Source: CALFXN01 sp937957815
Lineage (GTDB): Bacteria; Synergistota; Synergistia; Synergistales; Aminobacteriaceae
Direction: 5' to 3'
Length of the DNA stretch: 64,000 nt
Assembly (NCBI GenBank): GCA_036788195.1
Contig: DAIQNX010000009.1
Location: 30,906-94,905 of the forward strand
Shown in pieces: positions 50,713 to 59,048 of the stretch (the first letter of the stretch is position 1; every line of letters begins with the position of its first letter). The position numbers were made by a program, and so were the translations under genes. The notes beneath the pieces were generated by a model. That model was not told the DNA's origin, did no database searches, and saw only the letters and a program-made list of their open reading frames with translations.

Positions 50713-50848
50713 CCCGAAAGTTTTTCTCACCGCATCGTACCCGATATCACCGATAAACGCAAAGGACCGGCATACATCTGCGAACGTCCGGTATATCATA
50801 TCGGGGGGTATAATTATCGTAAAAAGAACGCTTGGGAGGGATGACTTG

Positions 50849-51640
50849 ATGCTCGGAGCGATTTCCGGCGATATCATCGGTTCCGCATACGAGTGGCACC
50901 CTGTGAAGCGCACTTCGTTCTCCATTTTCGTCGCCGAGTCGACGTTCACCGACGATACCGTCCTCACTGTCGCTGTCGCCGACAGCCTCCTGAGCGGCAT
51001 TCCATACGCGGAGTCGTTCCGGAAGTGGGGACGCCGCTACCCGGACGCAGGGTACGGAGGTCATTTCCGGGAGTGGCTCGCATCCCCTTCCCCGGAACCC
51101 TACGGCAGCTTCGGAAACGGAAGCGCGATGCGCGTCAGTCCGGTTGCTTATGCGTTCGAGACTCTCGACGACGTTATGGAAGAGGCGGAACGTTCAGCGG
51201 CGCCGACTCACAATCACCCGGAGGGAGTCAAAGGAGCCCAGGCTGTCGCCGCAGCCGTCTTCCTCGCAAGGAGCGGCAGAAGCAGGGACGTCATCAGGAA
51301 ATTCGTGGAAACGACGTTCGATTACAATCTCCGACTCTCCCTCGCCCAGATACGCGAGGACTACGAATTCGACGAAACCTGCCAGGGGAGCGTTCCCGAG
51401 GCGCTCACCGCATTCCTCGAATCGGAATCGTTCGAGGATGCCGTCAGGAAGGCCGTCTCGCTCGGCGGAGACGCGGATACCCAGGCGTGTATCGCGGGAG
51501 CCGTAGCGGAAGCGTTTTACGGAGGGGTTCCCGCGAAGATCGCGGCGCAGGCGCGACAGATCCTTCCGGCCGATCTGACGGCCGTCCTAGACGCCTTTTC
51601 GGCGAAATACGCCACGCATCGTCCGCGGGAGGGTATGTGA
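50849..51640 (+). CDS. ADP-ribosylglycohydrolase (DraG family)
   Basis: The 263-residue hydrolase removes ADP-ribose from proteins or small molecules. Metal-site residues are in LGAISGDIIGSAYEWH, TFTDDTVLTVAVADSL, and SLGGDADTQACIAGAVAEA. Those sites hold the two magnesium ions. THNHPEGVKGAQ is also a family segment. ATG 50849 has GGGAGGG eight bases upstream; the open frame further 5' overlaps the divergent gene. A TATAAT box lies at 50809-50814. No ADP-ribosyltransferase or nitrogenase gene is nearby, so the substrate is unclear. Confidence 0.93.
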   Translation: MLGAISGDIIGSAYEWHPVKRTSFSIFVAESTFTDDTVLTVAVADSLLSGIPYAESFRKWGRRYPDAGYGGHFREWLASPSPEPYGSFGNGSAMRVSPVAYAFETLDDVMEEAERSAAPTHNHPEGVKGAQAVAAAVFLARSGRSRDVIRKFVETTFDYNLRLSLAQIREDYEFDETCQGSVPEALTAFLESESFEDAVRKAVSLGGDADTQACIAGAVAEAFYGGVPAKIAAQARQILPADLTAVLDAFSAKYATHRPREGM

Positions 51641-51660
51641 CCTTCGCGGCAACGTACCAT

Positions 51661-51689
51661 TTGACGATTTCTTCCCCTTGAAATAAACT
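51661..51689 (+). promoter_or_regulatory. Promoter of the RpiR-family regulator gene
   Basis: TTGACG (51661-51666), 17 bases, TAAACT (51684-51689), about 47 bases before the start codon. Confidence 0.7.
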
Positions 51690-51736
51690 GAAGTCCATCG
51701 TCAGGAGCCATACCGTTTCAGGGGGAGTGACGTTTC

Positions 51737-52603
51737 ATGAAAAGCGCCAAGCTGGAAGAACTGCTCCGCTCCAAGATGGATACACTGCCCACGAAGGCGC
51801 GGAGAGTTGTCGAGTATCTCCTCGCAAATACGAGGGAGGCCGCCTTTCTTTCCATCGGGGAGGTGGCGGCGAAGCTTGACGTTTCGAAGGCTCAGCTCGT
51901 CAGGGTATCCCGGGTCCTCGGATTCGCCGGATATTCGGACCTCAAGGACGCATTGAAGGATGCCGTCCTCGAACAGGTCAACCCCTCCGCGACCCTCTCG
52001 AGATCGATCTCCGGCTTTTCGAACCTTCCCGTCGAAATTCACCGATTGGAACACGCCAACCTCGACGACACATGGAACCAGCTTCGCGCCGAATCCATTC
52101 CGCAATTCTGCGACATCCTCAGGGGGTCGGGAACCATTTATTGCGTCGGATGGGGAATCTCCTCGCTCGTCGCCGAATTTCTCTATACGCGCCTTCTCGA
52201 GATGGGGCTCAAAGGCGTACTCATCAAGCGCGGTTCCCTCGCGCTCATCGAGCAGGCACGAGCCGTCACAGCCGAAGACACTGTCGTCGTATGCGAGCTC
52301 CCGAGCTACGTCATAGAAGTCACTGAGGCTATGCAACGGGCCTCCGAAACCGGAGCCGCGGTCGTCACGATCACGGACAGTCCGGCGGCTCCGGTCTGCC
52401 GGTTCGCGAAACTCTCATTCTATGTCAGCGACGCGAGTCCGACGTTCGGAAGCAGCCTTATCGGTCCGTTTTTCCTCGTTCACGTCCTCACGTCGGCGCT
52501 CGTCGCCACCCTCGGCGAAAAGGCCCGCGAAGCCCTCAGGGATCAGGAAAAGGGGCTTCACGACGAGCGGATCTACTACCCAACGTTCGGACTGCGCTAC
52601 TGA
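51737..52603 (+). CDS. RpiR/MurR-family transcriptional regulator
   Basis: The 288-residue protein has an N-terminal HTH_6 domain (about 1-78) with LPTKARRVVEYLLANTREAA and the recognition helix KLDVSKAQLVRVSRVLGFAGYSD. A SIS phosphosugar-binding domain (about 120-260) follows, with GTIYCVGWGISSLVAEFL and VVVCELPSYVIEV. Such regulators respond to phosphosugars or amino-sugar phosphates. The usual serine-serine pattern of the SIS site is changed to PSYVIE, so the ligand may differ. ATG 51737 has AGGGGGAG upstream. The 3' end overlaps the convergent hydrolase gene by seven bases. Confidence 0.92.
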   Translation: MKSAKLEELLRSKMDTLPTKARRVVEYLLANTREAAFLSIGEVAAKLDVSKAQLVRVSRVLGFAGYSDLKDALKDAVLEQVNPSATLSRSISGFSNLPVEIHRLEHANLDDTWNQLRAESIPQFCDILRGSGTIYCVGWGISSLVAEFLYTRLLEMGLKGVLIKRGSLALIEQARAVTAEDTVVVCELPSYVIEVTEAMQRASETGAAVVTITDSPAAPVCRFAKLSFYVSDASPTFGSSLIGPFFLVHVLTSALVATLGEKAREALRDQEKGLHDERIYYPTFGLRY

Positions 52604-53298
52604 CCCCGGCAGAGGGGCTGGAGTTCGACGCAGTCGCCCGGCTTCAGGACCACGACCGACGTGCCTTCCGGGGGGGACGACCGGAAGGCTTCAGGATCCG
52701 CCCGGATGACGTCGAATGTGTCGTAGTGCATCGGAACCGCCATCGCCGGACGAATGAACCCGAGAGCGCGGAGCGCGTCCCGGACATCCATCACGAAATT
52801 CCCCCCGATCGGCAGCATCGCGAGATCGATGCGCTCGTCGCGAAGGAGGTGCATCTCCATCGAGAGCCCGGTATCTCCCGCATGGTAGATCTTCCTGCCT
52901 TCGAGCTCGAGGAGAAAGCCACCCGCGGCTCCTCCGGGGACGGTATCTTTTCCCACGAGATCCGAGCCGTGAAGCGCCGGCGTCATCTTGACGCGCCCGA
53001 ACGGAAAAGCGAATGCGCCTCCGATGTGCATCGAATGACAGGAGACGCTCTGTTTCTGGAGCCAGGTACAGATTTCGAAGTTCGCAATGACCTGCGCGCC
53101 CGTCCGCCTCGCGATCTCGACCGTATCTCCGAGGTGGTCGCCATGGCCGTGCGTCACGAGGATCGCGTCGCTTCGGACGATGTCTTCAGGCGTGATCGCG
53201 GCCTTCGGATTTCCCCTTAGGAACGGATCGATCAGCAATTCATGCGTTCCGGTCGAGAGCTGGAACGCGGAATGTCCGAGAAAGCGAATTCGTACCAT
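52597..53298 (-). CDS. UPF0173-type metal-dependent hydrolase (metallo-beta-lactamase fold)
   Basis: The 233-residue protein starts with IRFLGHSAFQLSTGTHELLIDPF and has the metal site VTHGHGDHLGDTVEIA. Later ligands are AGDTGLSMEM and VPMHYDTFDVI. These are typical for the UPF0173 group, small stand-alone hydrolases of unknown substrate. GAGGAGG precedes the start at 53298. A plus-strand terminator sits just upstream of it. Confidence 0.93.
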   Translation of the reverse strand: MVRIRFLGHSAFQLSTGTHELLIDPFLRGNPKAAITPEDIVRSDAILVTHGHGDHLGDTVEIARRTGAQVIANFEICTWLQKQSVSCHSMHIGGAFAFPFGRVKMTPALHGSDLVGKDTVPGGAAGGFLLELEGRKIYHAGDTGLSMEMHLLRDERIDLAMLPIGGNFVMDVRDALRALGFIRPAMAVPMHYDTFDVIRADPEAFRSSPPEGTSVVVLKPGDCVELQPLCRGQ

Positions 53299-53328
53299 CC
53301 GAGAGTCCTCCTCGTTTCGGGGGGGTGA

Positions 53329-53368
53329 GAAGGCGGGGTGCGGAAAAGCTCCCCGCCTTCGTTTTTTT
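53329..53368 (+). terminator. Plus-strand intrinsic terminator with no obvious plus-strand gene
   Basis: A perfect 10-base-pair stem (GAAGGCGGGG / CCCCGCCTTC) with a 12-base loop is followed by G and seven T, reading on the plus strand. Both flanking genes are on the minus strand; the nearest plus gene (RpiR type) ends 725 bases upstream. Confidence 0.75.
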
Positions 53369-53432
53369 CAGGATCCCGCGACCTCTCTTTCCGAAGCGTC
53401 CGCTATCGTCACGGCAATCGAAAGTTCTTCAG

Positions 53433-55262
53433 TTATACGGCGTCATTGTCTCTGCCCGCATCGACTCTCATTACGACAATCGAGAGTTCCTTCAGTTGCT
53501 TGTCCGCGACATCGGACGGAGCCCCCGACATGAGGCACTGCGCCCGCTGCGTCTTGGGGAATGCCATGACGTCGCGTATCGACGAGGCGCCGCTGAGCAG
53601 CATCACAAGGCGATCCATGCCGAACGCGAGACCGCCGTGCGGCGGCGTCCCGTAGGAAAGCGCGTCGAGGAGGAATCCGAAGCGGTTCCTCGCGTCTTCC
53701 CTGGTGAACGCGAGACAGGAAAAGACCTTTTCCTGCACCTCCGGGTCGTGGATCCGTATGGATCCCCCGCCGACCTCGCTCCCGTTCAGAACACAGTCGT
53801 ACGCGCGGGAGCGGACTTCTCCCGCTTTCGTCTCCATGAGCGGAATATCTTCGGGCAGCGGCGCCGTGAAGGGGTGATGGACGGCCGTCCAGCGACGCTC
53901 TTCCTCGTCCCACTCGAAAAGAGGAAACTGCACGACCCAGAGGAATTCCCACGTTCCTTTCGATACGAGGCCGTGTTCGCGCGCGAGCTCAAGACGAAGC
54001 GTGCCGAGGATATCCGCGATTTTCTTTCTGCTCTTCTCAGCGACGACGAAAAGCGCGTCTCCGTCACCGACCCCTGCGGCGCGAAGCAGCGCTTCCTGCT
54101 TGTCCGGCGACAGGAACTTCACGAGCGGCCCCCTGAGAGCTCCGTCCTTGAACTGGAAAGCCGCACACCCGGTTCCGCCGAGTTTCTTCACCCGTTCCTC
54201 GACATCGGAGAGCCCTTTACGCGAGAGCGACGCCCCTCCGGGCAACGGGACGCCGCGGACATAGCCGCCGTTCGCGAGAATTTCCCGGAAGAGGGCGAAC
54301 TCCGTATCAGAGAAGACAGGCGCCAGGTCCGCGATTTCGAACGGGATTCTCAGGTCGGGTTTATCGCTTCCGTAACGGTCCATCGCGTCCCAGTACGCCA
54401 TTCGGCGGAACGGCGTCGGAATATCGATATTGAGAATTGTCTTGAAAAGCTCCTTCATATACCCTTCGATGAGCTCATAGATCGTTTCCTCGGTGACGAA
54501 GCTCAGCTCCATGTCGATCTGAGTGAACTCCGGTTGGCGGTCCGCCCGGAGGTCCTCGTCCCGGAAACACTTGACGATCTGATAGTAGCGGTCGAAACCG
54601 CTGATCATCAGGATCTGCTTGAAGATCTGCGGCGACTGCGGCAGGGCGAAGAAATTCCCTGGACTCACGCGGCTCGGGACAAGGTAGTCCCTGGCCCCTT
54701 CGGGCGTGGACTTCGTCAACATCGGCGTTTCGATGTCGATGAAACCATTTCGCGAAAGGTATTCGCGCGTGAACATGGCGACCCTGTTCCGCATACGGAG
54801 GTTTCTTTGCATTTTCTCGCGCCGGAGGTCGAGATAGCGGTGTTTCAGGCGAAGATTTTCGTCGACTTTGTCAGTGGCGTCGGAAACTTCGAACGGGAGC
54901 GGGGCAGACGGAGAAAGCGGGAGCAATTCCTCCGCCGTGACCTCGAAATCTCCGGTCGTCATCGCCGGATTGCACGTCCCCGCGGGTCTGTTTCCCACGA
55001 CGCCGGAGACGGCGATGACATACTCGCTCCTCAGATCTCCGGCAAGCGCGTGCGCGCCGGGGCGCAGCTCAGGGTTGAAGACGACCTGAATGCAGCCGGT
55101 ATGATCCCAGAGGTCGATGAAGATGATGCCGCCGAGATCGCGACGCTTTCGCACCCATCCGTTGAGAACGACCTTCCTGCCGAGCTGTTCCCTTCCCACC
55201 GTTCCGCAATACACGGTCCGCTGCCACGTTCCGTCGAAAAACGCACTTCGTCCGCTCATCAT
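53433..55262 (-). CDS. aspS: Aspartyl-tRNA synthetase
   Basis: The 609-residue class II synthetase charges tRNA(Asp). An N-terminal anticodon-binding OB-fold holds LNGWVRKRRDLGGIIFIDLWD. The catalytic core has motif 1 around NGFIDIETPMLTKSTPEGARD, motif 2 FRDEDLRADRQPEFTQIDME and motif 3 near FGMDRLVMLLSG. The bacterial insertion (GAD domain, about 300-420) is present. It is 16 bases downstream of hisS, an arrangement seen in many bacteria. ATG 55262 starts MMSGRSAF; the second ATG is also possible. Confidence 0.97.
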   Translation of the reverse strand: MMSGRSAFFDGTWQRTVYCGTVGREQLGRKVVLNGWVRKRRDLGGIIFIDLWDHTGCIQVVFNPELRPGAHALAGDLRSEYVIAVSGVVGNRPAGTCNPAMTTGDFEVTAEELLPLSPSAPLPFEVSDATDKVDENLRLKHRYLDLRREKMQRNLRMRNRVAMFTREYLSRNGFIDIETPMLTKSTPEGARDYLVPSRVSPGNFFALPQSPQIFKQILMISGFDRYYQIVKCFRDEDLRADRQPEFTQIDMELSFVTEETIYELIEGYMKELFKTILNIDIPTPFRRMAYWDAMDRYGSDKPDLRIPFEIADLAPVFSDTEFALFREILANGGYVRGVPLPGGASLSRKGLSDVEERVKKLGGTGCAAFQFKDGALRGPLVKFLSPDKQEALLRAAGVGDGDALFVVAEKSRKKIADILGTLRLELAREHGLVSKGTWEFLWVVQFPLFEWDEEERRWTAVHHPFTAPLPEDIPLMETKAGEVRSRAYDCVLNGSEVGGGSIRIHDPEVQEKVFSCLAFTREDARNRFGFLLDALSYGTPPHGGLAFGMDRLVMLLSGASSIRDVMAFPKTQRAQCLMSGAPSDVADKQLKELSIVVMRVDAGRDNDAV

Positions 55263-55278
55263 CTGTTTTTTTTCTCCT

Positions 55279-56550
55279 TCAATCCGACGCGCATAGTTCG
55301 CGAATTTTGCCGGCGACGAGGTCCTGCGGGATCTCGACCTGTTCTCCGCTTTCGAGATTCTTCAGGGACACGGTCCCATTTTCCATCTCGGATTCCCCGA
55401 GGATCGCGGCGAAACGCGCCGCGATCGAAGAAGCTACCTTGAACTGCGACTTCATCGTACGGTCCGTGTAATCCATCTCGGCGGCGACTCCCGCACGACG
55501 CAACGTCGTGGCAAGAAGCTGCGCTCCGTCCCGCGACGCCGGGGTCTGGGCGATCACGTACACTACAGGGCGCGGTCTGCGTCCGAAGGAACATCCCTGC
55601 TCCTCCATCACGAGGATGATCCTGTCGAGTCCCGTCGCGAAACCGACGCTCGGAAGCGCCGGACCTCCTATGGCCTCCGAGAGGTTGTCATACCGACCGC
55701 CGCCGCAGACTGCGTTCTGGGCTCCGAGTTGTCCGGAGAGGACTTCGTACGCGGTCTTCGTATAGTAATCGAGTCCCCGGACAAGGCGCTTGTCGATGTG
55801 ATACACGGCTCCGAGTCGCGTCAGGCCCGATGTCACGGCTTCGAAATGCGTCCGGCAATCGTCGCAGAGGCTGTCGTGGATTCCCGGGGCGTTCTCCGTG
55901 ACCGCGCGGCACTCCTCCCTCTTGCAATCCAGAATCCGCAACGGATTCCGGGAATACCGCGAGACGCAGGACTCACAAAGCGTCCCCAGATGGGGGGCGA
56001 AATACGCCATAAGGCGTTCCTTGTACACTGGACGGCACTTCGGGCATCCGACCGAATTGACCATGACCTCGAGATTCGTGAGTCCGAGTCGTCTGAAGAG
56101 TTCGAGAGAGAGTTCGATGATCTCGACGTCGACCATCGGGTTCGACGATCCGAGCGCCTCGAAATCGATCTGCCAGAACTGGCGGTATCGCCCCTTCTGG
56201 GGACGTTCGTACCGGAACATAGGTCCGGCACACCAGAGCTTGACCGGCTGCATTCCCTTTCCCATGTCGTGCTCGACGTAGCTCCGCACCATCGACGCCG
56301 TCGCTTCGGGACGCAGCGTCAGACTGCGCTCCCCCCGGTCGGTAAACGTATACATCTCTTTTTCTACTACATCCGTCGTTTCTCCGATTCCACGCGAAAA
56401 AAGTTCGGTATGCTCGAAAATCGGAAGATGGACTTCCGCATACCCGAAGTCCTCTGCGACGGCATGCGCCTGATTCAGGACGTATGTCCATTTCCATGAT
56501 TCGTCGGGAAGAATGTCGCGGACGCCGCGAGGAGCCTTGATTTCCGCCAT
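55279..56550 (-). CDS. hisS: Histidyl-tRNA synthetase
   Basis: The 423-residue class II enzyme charges tRNA(His). It begins IKAPRGVRDILPDESWKW; motif 2 is FRYERPQKGRYRQFWQID. The histidine-specific loops are LVRGLDYYTKTAYEV and CGGGRYDNLSEAIGG. A C-terminal anticodon-binding domain follows. The insertion domain has a cysteine set (CPKCRP, CESC, CKREEC, CDDC) that could bind zinc, as in some Firmicutes and other bacteria, unlike E. coli. It is followed by aspS on the same strand. Confidence 0.97.
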   Translation of the reverse strand: MAEIKAPRGVRDILPDESWKWTYVLNQAHAVAEDFGYAEVHLPIFEHTELFSRGIGETTDVVEKEMYTFTDRGERSLTLRPEATASMVRSYVEHDMGKGMQPVKLWCAGPMFRYERPQKGRYRQFWQIDFEALGSSNPMVDVEIIELSLELFRRLGLTNLEVMVNSVGCPKCRPVYKERLMAYFAPHLGTLCESCVSRYSRNPLRILDCKREECRAVTENAPGIHDSLCDDCRTHFEAVTSGLTRLGAVYHIDKRLVRGLDYYTKTAYEVLSGQLGAQNAVCGGGRYDNLSEAIGGPALPSVGFATGLDRIILVMEEQGCSFGRRPRPVVYVIAQTPASRDGAQLLATTLRRAGVAAEMDYTDRTMKSQFKVASSIAARFAAILGESEMENGTVSLKNLESGEQVEIPQDLVAGKIRELCASD

Positions 56551-56630
56551 ACCGTGAACCTCCTGTCACCGTCCTTGTCGGAGGACGGAAAATACAATAT
56601 GCAGGTAAGTATATACCACGCCCGACAAAG

Positions 56631-56668
56631 AAAAAAGCGCGCCTCCTCTTCGGAGTCGCGCCTCTTTT
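56631..56668. terminator. Terminator of spoVS, usable in both directions
   Basis: The arms GCGCGCCTCC and GGAGTCGCGC (one mismatch) enclose a short loop. Six A lie on the left, which read as six T on the minus strand, and a run of six T lies on the right. It ends the minus-strand spoVS message. Confidence 0.85.
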
Positions 56669-56694
56669 TTGCCGCATCCGGTTCGTTTTCCGGG

Positions 56695-56955
56695 CTATCG
56701 TGATTCGAGCTGGAATTTTATCGCAGTTCGTTCCTCGTCGTCGATCGCTATCTTCGCAAAAGCGGGAATGCATACGAGGTCGATTCCGTTCGGAGCGACA
56801 TACCCTCTGGCAATGGCGATGGATTTCACCGTCTGGTTCACCGCACCGGCACCGACAGCCTGGACCTCCACCGCACCTTTCTCGCGCAGCACCGCAGCGA
56901 TCGCTCCGGCGACCGATTTCGGTTGCGACTTAGCAGAGACCTTAAGTACCTCCAT
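56695..56955 (-). CDS. spoVS: Stage V sporulation protein S (SpoVS) family protein
   Basis: The 86-residue protein has the exact length of SpoVS and matches it along its length: MEVLKVSAKSQPKSVAGAIA and VGAGAVNQTVKSIAIARGY. It resembles the Alba nucleic-acid-binding fold. In Bacillus it affects sporulation, but the family is also found in non-spore-forming lineages, including Synergistota and Thermus-Deinococcus relatives, where its role is unclear. Start 56955 has AAAGGAGGT upstream; the open frame to 57015 has no such site. It is a single-gene unit with a good promoter and terminator. Confidence 0.95.
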   Translation of the reverse strand: MEVLKVSAKSQPKSVAGAIAAVLREKGAVEVQAVGAGAVNQTVKSIAIARGYVAPNGIDLVCIPAFAKIAIDDEERTAIKFQLESR

Positions 56956-57030
56956 GCCAAGACCTCCTTTGTCTATCGAGAGCTCAACGAAAGCAACGAA
57001 GCCCGGATGCTGCACGGAAAGTCAGGAATG

Positions 57031-57060
57031 AGTATACCTGTATTGTCGAGTTTTTGGCAA
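57031..57060 (-). promoter_or_regulatory. Promoter of spoVS
   Basis: On the minus strand TTGCCA (57060-57055), 18 bases, TATACT (57036-57031); the leader is about 70 bases. The promoter directly follows the TRAP permease stop codon. Confidence 0.75.
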
Positions 57061-57067
57061 GAGTGCG

Positions 57068-58954
57068 TTACTTTTGTTTTTGAAAACCTGTCCGACTATT
57101 TTGTTTTCGTCTCCTGAAGAGCAGCCAGCATGTCGCTGTCCCGATGATTCCCACGCCGGTGATCCAGAGATTCGCGGCAAAACACGCAAACCCGAAGGCG
57201 AAAAAGAGAGCACGTTGCCATAGCGCGATCGGTGTATGGATGAACCCCATCAGCGCATACGCGAACGCGAATATGGCGGCGATCCCGCCCGCTATCGCCT
57301 CGAGATTCCCCCAGAGCGAGGAATTGAGGAGAATGCCCTTGTCGTAGCAGAACGCGAACGGCACGATGAACGCGAGGAACCCGAGACGCATCGCCATGAA
57401 TCCCGTCTTGTTGGGATCCGACCCCGCGATCGAACTCGCCGCATACGCCGCGAGGGCGACGGGCGGCGTGATGTTCGAGATGATCGCGAAGTAGAAGACG
57501 AACATATGCGCCGCGAGGGCGGAAAACCCGAGCTTGACGAGTACCGGAACACCGAGCGCAGCAGCGAGGATATACGCTCCGGTCGTCGGAAGTCCCATTC
57601 CGAGAATCAGTGAGACGAGCATGATCAGGAAGAGCGCGAGGAACGGAATGTCCCGCGCGAACGAGAACACGAATCCGACGAACTTGAATCCGAACCCAGT
57701 GAGACTCACGGCGCCGACGACGATGCCCGCGCAGGCGCAGGCGACGCAGACGATGGGGATGTTCTTCGCGCCGATGTAGATCGCGTCGATGATTTCCTTC
57801 GGCCCCATCCGGTATCCCGGATGGATCAGGGAGACGAGCCATGCGAGCAGGATTCCGATGACGGCTGCGTACATCGGCGTATAGCCCGTAAGAAGGAGGT
57901 AGACGAGGCCGATCACGGGGAGCAGGAGATACAGCTTGCGGACGGTCGCCTTTTTGTCGGGGAGTTCTTCCGGGCTCAGACCACGAAGGCCGTTCTTCAG
58001 CGCGCCGACATGGACCATGACGAGAATCGCTCCGTAGTAGAGGAATGCCGGAAAGATCGCCGCGATCATGATCTCCTTGTATGGAACGCCGAGAAACGAC
58101 GCCATGATGAACGCTCCAGCCCCCATGACGGGAGGCATGATCTGTCCTCCGGAACTTGCGACGGCCTCGACCGCCCCGGCAAAGTACGGCGGATAGCCGA
58201 TTTTCTTCATGAGCGGGATCGTGAAGCTTCCTGTTCCGTAGACGTTCGCGACGGCGGACCCGGAGATCGAGCCGAACAGACAGGAGCTCACGACCGCGAT
58301 CTTCGCGGGGCCACCGGCCGCCGTCCCCGTAAAGGCTTGGGCGATATCCATGAAGAACGCGCCTGCTCCGCTCTTTTCGAGGAATCCGCCGAAGATGAGA
58401 AAGACCATGACGTACGCCGCGGAAACGCCGAGCGGCATCGAGAAGATCCCCTCGTCGGTCAGGTAGATGTGCTCGATGACCTCGGGCAGGGAAAACGACA
58501 GCCCTTTGAGCAGCCCCGGCATGTAATGGCCCCAGTACATATATGCTGCGAAGACCGCGGCGATGAGCGACAGCGGCCAGCCGACGACCCGGCGCGTCGC
58601 GTCGAGCAGCAGGAAGAGCAGCAGCGCCCCGAGAATCAGCTGCGATGTCGTTACGGAATCGACTTGGACAATCCGCGACGCGATCTCCGAATAGTGATAC
58701 ATCGCGTAGAGCCCCGGCAACGTGGCGAGAAGCGCAAGGAGCCCGTCGTACCAAGGGACGCTGTCCTTCGGGTCGGAACTCTTGAACGGAAAGAGAACGA
58801 AGGTCATCGGCAACACGAGCGTCAGATGGATGACGCGCTGAAGATACGCCTCATAGTTTCCGAACAGGGCCGTATAGATGTGAAACAGTCCCACTCCGAC
58901 GATATACCAGTACATGAACGTTTTTGTCGTGCCCTTGAGCGCCCGCACGGGCAT
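57068..58954 (-). CDS. TAXI-type TRAP transporter fused permease (DctQM)
   Basis: The 628-residue membrane protein fuses the small (DctQ-like, about residues 1-170) and large (DctM-like, about 190-580) TRAP permeases, as is usual in TAXI-type systems. Large-subunit signatures are SCLFGSISGSAVANVYGTGSFTIPLM, SSGGQIMPPVMGAGAFIMA and LGMGLPTTGAYILAAALGVP. ISNITPPVALAAYAAS is also present. Start 58954 has AAGGAGTG upstream; the longer open frame runs back over the binding-protein gene in another frame. It works with the binding protein encoded just upstream; TAXI substrates known elsewhere include glutamate and related acids. Confidence 0.95.
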   Translation of the reverse strand: MPVRALKGTTKTFMYWYIVGVGLFHIYTALFGNYEAYLQRVIHLTLVLPMTFVLFPFKSSDPKDSVPWYDGLLALLATLPGLYAMYHYSEIASRIVQVDSVTTSQLILGALLLFLLLDATRRVVGWPLSLIAAVFAAYMYWGHYMPGLLKGLSFSLPEVIEHIYLTDEGIFSMPLGVSAAYVMVFLIFGGFLEKSGAGAFFMDIAQAFTGTAAGGPAKIAVVSSCLFGSISGSAVANVYGTGSFTIPLMKKIGYPPYFAGAVEAVASSGGQIMPPVMGAGAFIMASFLGVPYKEIMIAAIFPAFLYYGAILVMVHVGALKNGLRGLSPEELPDKKATVRKLYLLLPVIGLVYLLLTGYTPMYAAVIGILLAWLVSLIHPGYRMGPKEIIDAIYIGAKNIPIVCVACACAGIVVGAVSLTGFGFKFVGFVFSFARDIPFLALFLIMLVSLILGMGLPTTGAYILAAALGVPVLVKLGFSALAAHMFVFYFAIISNITPPVALAAYAASSIAGSDPNKTGFMAMRLGFLAFIVPFAFCYDKGILLNSSLWGNLEAIAGGIAAIFAFAYALMGFIHTPIALWQRALFFAFGFACFAANLWITGVGIIGTATCWLLFRRRKQNSRTGFQKQK

Positions 58955-58976
58955 CACTCCTTTTCGTTTGCGGCTG

Positions 58977-59015
58977 AAAAAACACGGTGCGGGGGCCTCG
59001 CGGCCACCCGCACCG
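58977..59015 (-). terminator. Attenuator-type terminator between TAXI binding-protein and permease genes
   Basis: On the minus strand CGGTGCGGG pairs with CCCGCACCG around a GC-rich loop (with an inner GGCC/GGCC pairing), followed by TGTTTTTT. It lies in the 94-base gap between the two genes, as in the peptide ABC operon. Confidence 0.85.
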
Positions 59016-59048
59016 GATACTTCCCCCGTACGGGAAGAATAATCTGCC

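Noticed and set aside
53325..55442. A 705-codon plus-strand open frame opposite aspS
   Set aside because: aspS on the minus strand has all class II motifs; this frame is a high-GC shadow.
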